Shown here: in pieces, positions 32,633-40,009 of the stretch
Layout: each line of letters begins with the position of its first letter
Numbering within the stretch: the first letter of the stretch is position 1
NCBI GenBank assembly: GCA_031423755.1
Contig: JANPGC010000030.1
Span: forward strand, 1-56,202
Length of the DNA stretch: 56,202 nt
Source: JANMEX01 sp031423755
GTDB lineage: Bacteria > Pseudomonadota > Alphaproteobacteria > Rhizobiales > Rhizobiaceae
Reading direction: 5' to 3'
Made by a program: the position numbers and the translations under genes
The notes under the pieces: model-generated
Told to the model about the DNA's origin: nothing
Databases searched by the model: none
Seen by the model: only the letters and a program-made list of their open reading frames with translations

Positions 32633-33163
32633 ATGATGAAAATTCAGGAACAGGTCACCAATTCTCCGGTCCGGCTTGCCGAGCGACGGATTTTTTCTGA
32701 CCGGTTCAAGCCCTTGTATAGCGACGGCATGCGACTGGTTGAAGAGGCTGCGGCCTATCTTGACGGCGAAGGCCGCGTCGAGGCCAAGAAGTTGTCGCGC
32801 ATTGCCGCAACGCTTTACGCTGCAGAATCCATGCGGCTGACAACCCGGCTGATGCAGATTGCCTCCTGGCTTTTGTTGCAGCGCGCTGCCAACAATGGCG
32901 AGATGTCGCGGGCGCAAGTTGCCGAGGAAAAATCCAAAGTGCAGCTTGAAACGCCATCGGCATCGCGCGCCACGCAAAGCTGGGATGAATTGCCGTTGAG
33001 CTTTATCGACATTGTCGAGCGCTCGCTGCAAATGCAGACACTGGTCAAGCGCTTTGATGAGGAACTGTACCCAAAGGCGGGCGCGGGCCAGCACACTGAG
33101 CCGAAGCGCAATGCCGTCAACGACCAGATGACGCTGCTGAAGGCTGCGTTTGGCGGGCGCTAG
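32633..33163 (+). CDS. rcdA: DUF1465 protein, RcdA-like regulator of CtrA degradation
   Basis: 176 residues; either of two consecutive ATGs (32633, 32636) may be used. The conserved helical core of DUF1465 is seen: SDRFKPLYSDGMRLVEEAAA, then YAAESMRLTTRLMQIASWLL and LPLSFIDIVERSLQMQTLVK. In Caulobacter the family member RcdA is an adaptor that helps ClpXP degrade the cell-cycle regulator CtrA. The C-terminal tail after about residue 145 is charged and probably flexible, as in RcdA. A CtrA box lies upstream, which fits a feedback loop. Downstream is ruvC, after 67 bases. Confidence 0.85.
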   Translation: MMKIQEQVTNSPVRLAERRIFSDRFKPLYSDGMRLVEEAAAYLDGEGRVEAKKLSRIAATLYAAESMRLTTRLMQIASWLLLQRAANNGEMSRAQVAEEKSKVQLETPSASRATQSWDELPLSFIDIVERSLQMQTLVKRFDEELYPKAGAGQHTEPKRNAVNDQMTLLKAAFGGR

Positions 33164-33206
33164 TTCCTTTCTGTTTTCTGTTTGTTCACGAATCTGCGAT
33201 GGTGTA

Positions 33207-33228
33207 GGAAACCCCAAAGGGGTTTTCC
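33207..33228 (+). promoter_or_regulatory. Hairpin covering the ruvC ribosome site
   Basis: GGAAACCCC (33207-33215), AAA loop, GGGGTTTTCC (33219-33228, one bulged base). The GGGG at 33219-33222 is the only plausible Shine-Dalgarno sequence, about nine bases before ATG 33231, and it is fully paired in this stem. It may reduce ruvC translation or end the rcdA transcript. Confidence 0.6.
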
Positions 33229-33230
33229 GC

Positions 33231-33740
33231 ATGACGCCGCCGATTCGCATCATTGGCATTGATCCGGGCTTGCGCCGGATGGGCTGGGGCATTGTCGAGA
33301 GCCAAGGCAATTCGCTGGTGTTCATCGCCTGCGGCACTGTGACATCCGACGACAAGACCGATCTGGCCTCGCGGCTTTGCCAGTTGCATGACGGGCTTTC
33401 AGCGGTTGTTCATGCGCACATGCCGCATGAGGCGGCGGTTGAGGCGACCTTTGTCAACAAGGATCCTGTATCGACTCTGAAGCTTGGGCAGGCGCGGGGC
33501 ATTGCGATGCTGGTGCCTGCGCAAGCCGGACTGCCCGTGGCCGAATATGCGCCGAATGCTGTCAAGAAGTCGGTGATTGGCGTCGGGCATGGCGACAAGG
33601 CGCAGATTCAGATGATGGTGAAGGTGTTGTTGCCGAAAGCCGATTTCAAAGGACCGGACGCGGCGGACGCCCTGGCGATTGCGATTTGCCATGCGCACAA
33701 CCGGACAGGCAACGCGCTGAGACGGGCGCTTGCAGGCTGA
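33231..33740 (+). CDS. ruvC: Holliday junction resolvase RuvC
   Basis: 169 residues from ATG 33231. The endonuclease cleaves four-way DNA junctions together with RuvAB. The four catalytic acids are in place: D11 in GIDPGLRRMGWG, E71 in VEATFVNKD, and D143 and D146 in GPDAADALAIAICHAH. Normally ruvA and ruvB follow at once; here a toxin-antitoxin pair with its own promoter (33747) stands between ruvC and ruvA. Translation may be limited by a hairpin over the ribosome site. Confidence 0.97.
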   Translation: MTPPIRIIGIDPGLRRMGWGIVESQGNSLVFIACGTVTSDDKTDLASRLCQLHDGLSAVVHAHMPHEAAVEATFVNKDPVSTLKLGQARGIAMLVPAQAGLPVAEYAPNAVKKSVIGVGHGDKAQIQMMVKVLLPKADFKGPDAADALAIAICHAHNRTGNALRRALAG

Positions 33741-33746
33741 ATGTTC

Positions 33747-33794
33747 TTGACATGTTCTGTTTGGCTCAATAGGTAATACTCAAGAGGTATTACC
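33747..33794 (+). promoter_or_regulatory. Promoter and operator of the first toxin-antitoxin pair
   Basis: A perfect TTGACA (33747-33752) begins six bases after the ruvC stop. GGTAATAC (33772-33779) and GTATTACC (33787-33794) form a perfect eight-base palindrome where the -10 element must lie, ending at the antitoxin ATG. Such palindromes are the binding sites of AbrB-type antitoxins, so autorepression is likely. The -10 itself (TAGGTA or TAATAC) is imperfect. Confidence 0.7.
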
Positions 33795-34079
33795 ATGCGT
33801 GTTACCAGCAAAGGCCAAGTCACAATCCCGCTTGGGGTTCGCAGACATTTGGGGCTTGAAAAAGGTTCTGATGTCAGTTTTGTCCTCCGCGAGGACGGCG
33901 TTGTGCAGCTTGTGCGCAACGATGAAACTTCGACGGCAGGCAAGCTGCGCGCCGACGCGGTGGTTGACTGGCTCGCACGCCACAGGAACGGCGGGTCATT
34001 GATTGATATCAATGGCATGACTGCCGACGAATATATTGAATTCATCAGGGGGCCGCGCGATGATCTCGGTCCTCGTTGA
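33795..34079 (+). CDS. AbrB/VapB-type antitoxin
   Basis: 94 residues. The N-terminus MRVTSKGQVTIPLGVRRHLG and the following GSDVSFVLREDGVVQLVRND form a swapped-hairpin AbrB DNA-binding domain. The C-terminal part (residues 50-94) should wrap around and block the toxin. It overlaps the PIN toxin frame by 20 bases, so the two are translated together. A palindrome directly before its start is its probable operator. The gene lies between ruvC and ruvA. Confidence 0.9.
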   Translation: MRVTSKGQVTIPLGVRRHLGLEKGSDVSFVLREDGVVQLVRNDETSTAGKLRADAVVDWLARHRNGGSLIDINGMTADEYIEFIRGPRDDLGPR

Positions 34080-34473
34080 CACCAATGTCTTGATCGATGT
34101 GCTTCAGAACCCAGACAGCGATGATTGGTCTGGACGCAATTTGGTAACCAGTGCCGCAGCCGGTGAGTTGATCGTCAATCCGGTTATTTGGGCCGAGCTC
34201 GCCGGAACCTATCGTCTTGAGATAGACTTGGATGTCGCGCTGGCGGGTTTGCCGATAAGGCGCGACAGTCTGCCGATGTCGGTGGCGCACGCGGCAGGTT
34301 TGGCCCATTTACGATACCGCCGTCTTGGCGGCACAAAAGAACGCACGTTGCCAGACTTTTTGATTGGAGCACATGCGCTCACTGCGGGCTTTGCTCTCTT
34401 GACGAGAGACGCTTCGCGTTACCGCACCTATTTCCCCGAGCTCAACATCATCGCGCCGGACACGCACCCTTGA
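34060..34473 (+). CDS. PIN-domain toxin (VapC-like)
   Basis: 137 residues from ATG 34060, inside the end of the antitoxin gene. PIN-domain acids are recognisable: D7 in SVLVDTNVLIDVL, the Glu in VIWAELAGTY, the Asp in RTLPDFLIGAHA and the Asp in LLTRDASRYRTYFP. VapC toxins are Mg-dependent ribonucleases that cut tRNA or rRNA and are held in check by their antitoxin. The stop is 13 bases before ruvA, so ruvA is probably read from this transcript. Confidence 0.9.
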   Translation: MISVLVDTNVLIDVLQNPDSDDWSGRNLVTSAAAGELIVNPVIWAELAGTYRLEIDLDVALAGLPIRRDSLPMSVAHAAGLAHLRYRRLGGTKERTLPDFLIGAHALTAGFALLTRDASRYRTYFPELNIIAPDTHP

Positions 34474-34486
34474 GAGGCAAGACTTC

Positions 34487-35104
34487 ATGATCGGAAAACT
34501 CAAAGGCACTGTGGACGAAATCGCCGAGGACCATGTGGTCATAGACGTGCATGGCGTCGGCTACGTCGCCTTCTGCTCGGCGCGGACGCTTGGCAATCTG
34601 CCGGGTGCGGGCGAAGCGGTGGTCCTGCACATCGAGACTTATGTGCGCGAGGACATGATCCGGCTGTTCGGGTTTCAGACCCATCTGGAGCGCGAATGGT
34701 TCCGGCTTCTGCAGAGCGTGCAGGGTGTCGGTGCGAAGGTGGCGCTGGCGGTGCTGTCGACATTGCCTCCGTCCGATCTTGCCAATGCCATTGCCCTCAG
34801 GGACCTGGCGATGGTCAGCCGGGCGCCCGGTGTCGGCAAGAAGGTTGCCGAGCGCATTGTTACGGAATTGAAAAACAAGGCACCAGTGTTTGCGGGAGAG
34901 GCGTCTGGCACGATTGGCTTGAAGCAGGAACTCGGCGAAGGCGTTGCACCGCAGCCGATCGCGGATGCCGTTTCGGCGCTGACCAATCTCGGCTATTCGC
35001 GTGATATGGCGGCGAACGCGATTGCGGCGGCGATGAAAGTTGCTGGCGAGGGTGCGGACAGCGCCAAGCTGATCCGGTTCGGGCTGAAGGAGCTGGCGCG
35101 GTGA
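34487..35104 (+). CDS. ruvA: Holliday junction branch migration protein RuvA
   Basis: 205 residues: N-terminal OB-fold (MIGKLKGTVDEIAEDHVVID, DVHGVGYVAFCS), two helix-hairpin-helix DNA-binding motifs (LQSVQGVGAKVALAVLS and VSRAPGVGKKVAERIV), and a C-terminal RuvB-binding domain (ADAVSALTNLGYSRDMAANA). It holds the junction while RuvB drives branch migration. It is flanked on both sides by toxin-antitoxin pairs: 13 bases downstream of the first toxin, and its stop precedes the operator of the second pair. Confidence 0.97.
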   Translation: MIGKLKGTVDEIAEDHVVIDVHGVGYVAFCSARTLGNLPGAGEAVVLHIETYVREDMIRLFGFQTHLEREWFRLLQSVQGVGAKVALAVLSTLPPSDLANAIALRDLAMVSRAPGVGKKVAERIVTELKNKAPVFAGEASGTIGLKQELGEGVAPQPIADAVSALTNLGYSRDMAANAIAAAMKVAGEGADSAKLIRFGLKELAR

Positions 35105-35108
35105 GGTC

Positions 35109-35151
35109 TTGCTCTTTGCGTCGTTCCTTACTATTTTCATTATGTAAGGAA
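35109..35151 (+). promoter_or_regulatory. Promoter and operator of the second toxin-antitoxin pair
   Basis: TTGCTC (35109-35114) and TATTTT (35132-35137) stand 17 bases apart. TTCCTTAC (35124-35131) and GTAAGGAA (35144-35151) form a perfect palindrome around the -10. The design repeats that before the first pair but with a different operator sequence, so the two modules should be regulated separately. TTGGAG at 35155-35160 is the ribosome site. Confidence 0.68.
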
Positions 35152-35168
35152 GAATTGGAGCACGTATA

Positions 35169-35450
35169 ATGGATGCGTTTTCGACGATAACCTCCAAGGG
35201 ACAAGTGACGATCCCCAAAGAAGTGCGGAAGAAGATGAACTTGAAGGCGGGGGACCTGATCGCTTTTGTGACAACGCAAAAGGGAACGTTGATTATCCCC
35301 CGGAACAGACCCGCTGAGAGTCTGTTCGACATGTTGGCCGAGTATGCGATCCCAGGAACCAGTTTGACTGATTATGACGATGCCATCGGGGAGGCAATTG
35401 CCAATCATGTCGAAGGCAAGCGCCTGAATAGGACTGACAGCGCTGCATGA
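35169..35450 (+). CDS. AbrB family antitoxin
   Basis: 93 residues beginning MDAFSTITSKGQVTIPKEVR, then MNLKAGDLIAFVTTQKGTLI, a typical AbrB swapped-hairpin domain. The remaining residues are polar and probably bind the toxin. It is related to the first antitoxin only through this domain; sequences and operators differ, so it is not a recent duplication. TGA 35448-35450 overlaps the toxin ATG by four bases. Located between ruvA and ruvB. Confidence 0.9.
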   Translation: MDAFSTITSKGQVTIPKEVRKKMNLKAGDLIAFVTTQKGTLIIPRNRPAESLFDMLAEYAIPGTSLTDYDDAIGEAIANHVEGKRLNRTDSAA

Positions 35451-35845
35451 TTGGCTTCGACACAAACGTAATTCTGCGCGCGTTGCTGGGGGATGATCCA
35501 GTTCAATCGCCAATTGCCCAGAGAAGGTTGGCTGGCTTGAGCAGGGCTGAGCGGGGGTACGTATCCGCTGGTGTGCTGCTGGAAGTCTATTGGGTGCTCA
35601 ACCGATATTATCGGATGCCAAGAGCGGTCATTGGAAGAACCATTCGGCGCCTGCTGGAGGTGGAATGGCTGACATTCGAAGATTTCGGGTCGCTGGCGCT
35701 CGCCTTGCAGATCTATGAGGCCAGAAATGTTGACTTTTCCGATGCGTTTATTTCCGAGCGCAATATGGAGCGCGGCTGCATAAAGACAGTTACTTTTGAC
35801 GGCGTGGCGGCCAAGCGAGTACCCGGCATGGAGCTCCTCACATGA
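35447..35845 (+). CDS. PIN-domain toxin
   Basis: 132 residues. Acidic residues of the PIN nuclease are in place: D5 in GFDTNVILRALLGDD, Glu in GVLLEVYWVLN, Asp in NVDFSDAFISERN and Asp in VTFDGVAAKRVPG. It is of the subtype with 'FDTNVLLR' and 'TFD' motifs, unlike the first toxin. It overlaps its antitoxin by four bases at the start, and its TGA (35843-35845) overlaps the ruvB ATG (35842-35844), so ruvB translation is tied to that of the toxin. Confidence 0.9.
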   Translation: MIGFDTNVILRALLGDDPVQSPIAQRRLAGLSRAERGYVSAGVLLEVYWVLNRYYRMPRAVIGRTIRRLLEVEWLTFEDFGSLALALQIYEARNVDFSDAFISERNMERGCIKTVTFDGVAAKRVPGMELLT

Positions 35846-36879
35846 GCGACGCCTCGCGCGGCATCATCTCTCCAGAAAAGCGGGGCGAGGACGTGGATAC
35901 GACCTTGCGGCCGCAGTCGCTTGCCGAATTTGTCGGGCAGAAGGCGGCGCGGGAGAATCTGAAAGTCTTCATCGACGCGGCCAAGTCGCGCGGCGAGGCG
36001 CTGGATCATGTGCTGTTTGTCGGGCCGCCCGGGCTTGGCAAGACGACACTGGCGCAGATCATGGCCCGCGAATTAGGCGTCAATTTCCGCTCGACGTCGG
36101 GCCCGGTGATTGCCAAGGCGGGCGACCTTGCGGCGCTTTTGACCAATCTGGAAGAAAATGACGTCCTCTTCATCGACGAAATCCACCGGCTGTCACCGGC
36201 GGTCGAGGAAATTCTCTATCCGGCGATGGAGGATTACCAGCTTGACCTGATCATCGGCGAAGGGCCAGCGGCACGCTCAGTGAAGATTGACCTCGCAAAA
36301 TTCACGCTTGTGGCGGCGACGACTCGGCTCGGGCTGTTGACCAATCCCTTGCGCGACCGGTTCGGCATTCCGGTGCGGCTGAATTTCTACACGGTCGAAG
36401 AGCTTGAGCAGATCGTGCGGCGCGGCGCGCGCATTCTCGGGCTGCCGCTCGACGATGACGGCGCGACGGAAATCGCCCGCCGCTCGCGTGGCACGCCGCG
36501 CATTGCCGGACGGCTCTTGCGCCGCGTGCGCGATTTTGCCCATGCGGGCGGCGGCGAGAAGGTGACGCGGGCTTTGGCTGATGCCGCGCTGCTGAGGCTT
36601 GAGGTGGACAGTCTTGGGCTCGACGCGCTCGACCGGCGCTACCTCAACATGATTGCGCTCAATTTCGGCGGCGGCCCGGTCGGCGTCGAGACGATCGCGG
36701 CAGGACTGTCCGAGCCGCGCGATGCGATTGAGGACATCATCGAGCCCTATCTCATCCAGCAAGGATTTTTGCAACGCACACCGCGCGGGCGGGTTCTGGC
36801 GGCAAATGCGTGGAAGCATTTGGGCATGGAAGCGCCACGGGATGCCGCGCAGCAGGCGCTGTTGTTTGAGGATGAGTGA
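35842..36879 (+). CDS. ruvB: Holliday junction branch migration helicase RuvB
   Basis: 345 residues, an AAA+ motor. Walker A GPPGLGKT is at residues 61-68, Walker B in VLFIDEIHRLSP, sensor I in VAATTRLGLLTNPLRDRF, the arginine finger and sensor II in RSRGTPRIAGRLLRRVRDFA, and the winged-helix domain at the C-terminus (DRRYLNMIALNFGGGPVG). It pumps DNA through the RuvA-bound junction. Its start codon overlaps the stop of the second PIN toxin (ATGA). No separate ribosome site is obvious, so it probably depends on upstream translation. Confidence 0.97.
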   Translation: MSDASRGIISPEKRGEDVDTTLRPQSLAEFVGQKAARENLKVFIDAAKSRGEALDHVLFVGPPGLGKTTLAQIMARELGVNFRSTSGPVIAKAGDLAALLTNLEENDVLFIDEIHRLSPAVEEILYPAMEDYQLDLIIGEGPAARSVKIDLAKFTLVAATTRLGLLTNPLRDRFGIPVRLNFYTVEELEQIVRRGARILGLPLDDDGATEIARRSRGTPRIAGRLLRRVRDFAHAGGGEKVTRALADAALLRLEVDSLGLDALDRRYLNMIALNFGGGPVGVETIAAGLSEPRDAIEDIIEPYLIQQGFLQRTPRGRVLAANAWKHLGMEAPRDAAQQALLFEDE

Positions 36880-36986
36880 GCAAAATCTCCTAATGTGGGC
36901 CAACTTGCGGTCGCAGTTTGACGCGTATCTGTGTAACGCGCGGCTGGCAGTGTTGTCATACCGCCCATGCACAGGGCTCCAACCAA

Positions 36987-37907
36987 TTGTTCAGCCGCCG
37001 CACTTTCCTGAAACTCGTCGGCCGAATGATTGTGCTCGGCGTGTCACTCCTGGCGTATGCTTCCTTCATCGAGCCGATGTTGCTCACGCGCATCAAGCGC
37101 TACGCACTTAAGCCGCCAAAATGGACCGAGGGACTGAACCTTAAAATTGCGGTCATTGCGGATGTTCACGCCTGCCGTCCATGGATGACGCCTGAACGGA
37201 TCGCCGAAATCGCACAAAACACAAATGCGCTTGGCGCCGATGTGATCGTGCTGCTTGGCGATTATGTCGCTGGCACCAACTGGGTCACCGATTGGGTGCA
37301 TTCATCTGAATGGGCACCCGCGCTTGGAAAGCTGCAAGCGCCGCTCGGCGTCCACGCCATTCTTGGCAATCACGACTGGTGGGAGGACAGGACGGCGCAG
37401 CGCGATGGACAAGGCCCGATTATCGCACGGCAAGCCCTCGAGGCGGCTGGCGTCTCCGTCTATGAAAATGAAGTCGTGCGGCTTGAAAAGGACGGGAAGG
37501 GTTTTTGGCTCGCTGGCCTCGGCGATCAGATCGCGCTGCTGCCGGGAAAGAAGTTTGGACGCAAGGGTTGGCGCGGGGTTGATGACCTTGACGGGGCGCT
37601 GAACAGGGTAACGAGCGATGAACCGGTTATCCTGCTTGCGCATGAGCCTGATATATTTCCAGAAGTTCCGGACCGCGTATCGCTGACCCTTTCCGGCCAT
37701 ACGCACGGCGGGCAAGTGCGTCTCCTTGGCTGGTCGCCCGTAGTGCCTTCGAGATTTGGGAACCGCTACGCTTATGGCCACATAGTGGAGGCCGAACGTC
37801 ACTTAATTGTCTCAGGTGGTCTCGGTTTCTCGATCCTGCCTGTGCGATTTGGCGTCAGACCAGAAATCCTCCTGCTTGAGCTTGGCGCAAACGGGGCGAT
37901 TGCTTGA
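36987..37907 (+). CDS. YaeI-like metallophosphoesterase with Tat-type signal
   Basis: 306 residues starting at TTG 36987, chosen because it leaves a twin-arginine leader FSRRTFLKLVGRM followed by a hydrophobic helix, as in E. coli YaeI. A TTG at 36918 would add 23 unlikely residues; ATG 37026 would cut off the leader. The catalytic blocks are complete: AVIADVHACRPWM, VLLGDYVAG, AILGNHDWWED, LLAHEPDIF and LTLSGHTHGGQVRLLG. It should be an exported, membrane-anchored phosphodiesterase, possibly acting on lipid-linked phosphates. Stands alone downstream of ruvB. Confidence 0.85.
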   Translation: MFSRRTFLKLVGRMIVLGVSLLAYASFIEPMLLTRIKRYALKPPKWTEGLNLKIAVIADVHACRPWMTPERIAEIAQNTNALGADVIVLLGDYVAGTNWVTDWVHSSEWAPALGKLQAPLGVHAILGNHDWWEDRTAQRDGQGPIIARQALEAAGVSVYENEVVRLEKDGKGFWLAGLGDQIALLPGKKFGRKGWRGVDDLDGALNRVTSDEPVILLAHEPDIFPEVPDRVSLTLSGHTHGGQVRLLGWSPVVPSRFGNRYAYGHIVEAERHLIVSGGLGFSILPVRFGVRPEILLLELGANGAIA

Positions 37908-37919
37908 ACCGAGTGGGCC

Positions 37920-38441
37920 TCAAATATCCCTCACCGATATCCACATCCGAAGTGGTCTCTCCGCAAACGGCCTGAACCCGTAAGACGCATAAAGCGCCAC
38001 CCGCCGCGCCACTGCCGCGCTGTCCCCGTCGTTCAGCACGTCCAGCACTGCAACCGACAGGCCGATGCTTCGTTGCGCCTCGGCGATCCGTCTGAGCGCA
38101 TTGGCCAAAAGGTCGCCTCCATAGCCTTTGCCCTGCTCTCTTCGGTCCACCGCGATCATTGCGATGAACGCGGCCGGGATTAAGCCGCTGGCGGGACGGT
38201 CGCGGGCGAACGGGGCTGGAAGTTCGCTATAATCAATGGAGTAAGCGTTCAGCGCATAGTAGCCGATGATCTTCTGACCGTCGGGCATCATGATAAAGAC
38301 GCGCGCATGGCCGGCTTTGCTGAGTTTGCCTGCGGTCAGGCGAAGGAAGTTATCACATTGGCTGACGCCGCTCGAAAAGCAGGCGCGGTCGTGCCTTGCT
38401 GTGTTGAGCGGCTCAACGGAAATCGACTTTGGCGGGCTCAC
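37920..38441 (-). CDS. GNAT acetyltransferase toxin (TacT-like)
   Basis: 173 residues from the GTG at 38441. The acetyl-CoA loop is AVDRREQGKGYGGDLLANAL, with R-x-x-G-K-G-Y-G. Such GNAT toxins acetylate aminoacyl-tRNA and block translation. The N-terminal FSSGVSQCDNFLRLTAGKLS is typical of TacT-type proteins ('CGxxxLDxFL...A' motif). It starts two bases after the stop of the DUF1778 antitoxin gene, the standard antitoxin-toxin order, so the two are coupled. This is the third toxin-antitoxin pair within 5 kb. Confidence 0.9.
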   Translation of the reverse strand: MSPPKSISVEPLNTARHDRACFSSGVSQCDNFLRLTAGKLSKAGHARVFIMMPDGQKIIGYYALNAYSIDYSELPAPFARDRPASGLIPAAFIAMIAVDRREQGKGYGGDLLANALRRIAEAQRSIGLSVAVLDVLNDGDSAAVARRVALYASYGFRPFAERPLRMWISVRDI

Positions 38442-38443
38442 CT

Positions 38444-38746
38444 TCAGGAGCGCGAAATGACAGTGGCGTCGTGCCTGGCGAACGCCGCTTGAAGCTTGGC
38501 GTTCGGCTTCGCCCCGTCATCAAGCGCCGCGAAAAACGCCTCATACTCTTCAGGCTGAAGCATCGTCCGGTCATGCAATGCGATTATGTCCAAAGCCGTC
38601 TTGTAAGCAGCGGACATGGCAAAAACGGAATCGTCAACGCCCGACAACGCGGCAGCGCGCTGGATCGCTGACTTGATCCGCGGCTTGACGCGGAAATTCA
38701 TCCGCTCCGTGCTGCGTTCCTCTGCAATATTTATGTTGGCTGGCAT
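38444..38746 (-). CDS. DUF1778 antitoxin (TacA-like)
   Basis: 100 residues from the ATG at 38746, preceded by GGAGAGG. The ribbon-helix-helix part reads STERMNFRVKPRIKSAIQRA, followed by AALSGVDDSVFAMSAAYKTA and the DUF1778 end DRTMLQPEEYEAFFAALDDG, which wraps the GNAT toxin. It represses its own promoter with the toxin in studied cases. Upstream, 38747-38821 should hold that promoter; I see no clear palindrome. Confidence 0.9.
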   Translation of the reverse strand: MPANINIAEERSTERMNFRVKPRIKSAIQRAAALSGVDDSVFAMSAAYKTALDIIALHDRTMLQPEEYEAFFAALDDGAKPNAKLQAAFARHDATVISRS

Positions 38747-38821
38747 GGGCACCTCTCCATGCAATGGACGCCAAACGCTGTACAATTCAAGTCAACAGCA
38801 GCAGTAACGTGTTGCCCCGTC

Positions 38822-39946
38822 TCACCGCGCCCCGACAATCTTGGCCGGCAGATACACGATCGACGAAAGCAAATCGCCCGCCACACCCAGGCTGTCGCCG
38901 ACCAACCCCGCCTTGTTGCCTTGCGCCTTTTCCAGCGTGGTCAGGTTCAATCCGCCGTTGACTAGATTGATCAGCATTTCCGAGTTGGCGAAGGTTGAAT
39001 GGCTGAGCTTGTCGCCCTTGTTGCGCAAGGTGGCGATGTCGAGGACGATCAGGCCATCTTTGACCAGTTCCTCCTTGTTCGAGCCGCCGCCGACGCGGGG
39101 ATGGCCGCCGCGCAAGTTCCCGGAAAGTTTGAGCGCCTTGTCTTCTTCGGAGACGAGCACGATCATTGCCTTCGGGCGAGTCGTGAGTGCGGCAAGCTGT
39201 GTGCGGAACACATCGATATCAATGTCTGGCGCGGCGAGGATCAGGGCGTCGATTTTGGAGATGGTGGCGGTGTCGCCGGTCAAAGCCAGCGTGCGCATGG
39301 CTTCCATGGCGACGTGTGTTCCCATTGAGTGGGCGAGCACGATGATCGAGTCCGGCTTTGCGGTGGCGGCAATTTTCAGGGTTCTGGCAAGACCGCCACG
39401 GGCAAATTCGGCACTGTCGCGGTCGTAGAGATAGAGCGCGGGTTTGTGCGCCGAGGGCCATGAATAATTCAAGGCAATGCCGGGAACCTTGTAGTCGTGG
39501 CGCAGTTGCGCCGCCGAGAACAGACCGCCGGCAAAGCTGACATTGTAGCCGTGGGTGAAGATGAAAATCGTGCGCTGGCCTTTGGGGCGAGCGGCGAGCG
39601 TGGCGCGCAGGCGGGCGGCGAACTGGGCCTCATCGTCCGTCAGCGTCGCGGCGGTGACGCCGAAGTCGCGGGCAAGGTCCGGCGTGCCTTCTGGCGGCTT
39701 GATGGAGCCTGGTTCGCGGTTCAGCGGCACCGAGACAGTGATGTCGGCGAAATGCAGCGAATCCGAGCGGTCGCCGCCGAACAGCAGAGTCTTGTCAGGC
39801 AGCGGCTTGCGGCTCGTGACGACCATGACTTGCTCGGAGGATGCAAGCGCTGCGTCGGCGGGCAAAATCATCCCGATTTCGGTCGGACCGGTGACGCAGG
39901 CGGCCAAAAGCAGACTGAGCAGCAACGCTGAATAGGCTCGTAACAT
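38822..39946 (-). CDS. DUF900 alpha/beta-hydrolase lipoprotein
   Basis: 374 residues with a lipoprotein signal (LLLSLLLAACVTG, Cys17). The hydrolase domain holds TIFIFTHGYNVSF, ALNYSWPSAHKPALYLYDRD, the nucleophile elbow VLAHSMGTHVAMEAMR and a late HSTFANSE segment, as in the DUF900 family of alpha/beta hydrolases. The domain order is normal for rhizobial members. Location in the envelope is likely; substrate unknown. It is on the same strand as the GH5 gene upstream (gap of 63 bases), possibly co-expressed. Confidence 0.87.
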   Translation of the reverse strand: MLRAYSALLLSLLLAACVTGPTEIGMILPADAALASSEQVMVVTSRKPLPDKTLLFGGDRSDSLHFADITVSVPLNREPGSIKPPEGTPDLARDFGVTAATLTDDEAQFAARLRATLAARPKGQRTIFIFTHGYNVSFAGGLFSAAQLRHDYKVPGIALNYSWPSAHKPALYLYDRDSAEFARGGLARTLKIAATAKPDSIIVLAHSMGTHVAMEAMRTLALTGDTATISKIDALILAAPDIDIDVFRTQLAALTTRPKAMIVLVSEEDKALKLSGNLRGGHPRVGGGSNKEELVKDGLIVLDIATLRNKGDKLSHSTFANSEMLINLVNGGLNLTTLEKAQGNKAGLVGDSLGVAGDLLSSIVYLPAKIVGAR

Positions 39947-40009
39947 CGGGTTTCTCTATCTTGCAGGTTGCCCGTGTCTTAGCTTGGCAACCGTATTGAA
40001 GCAATCAAA

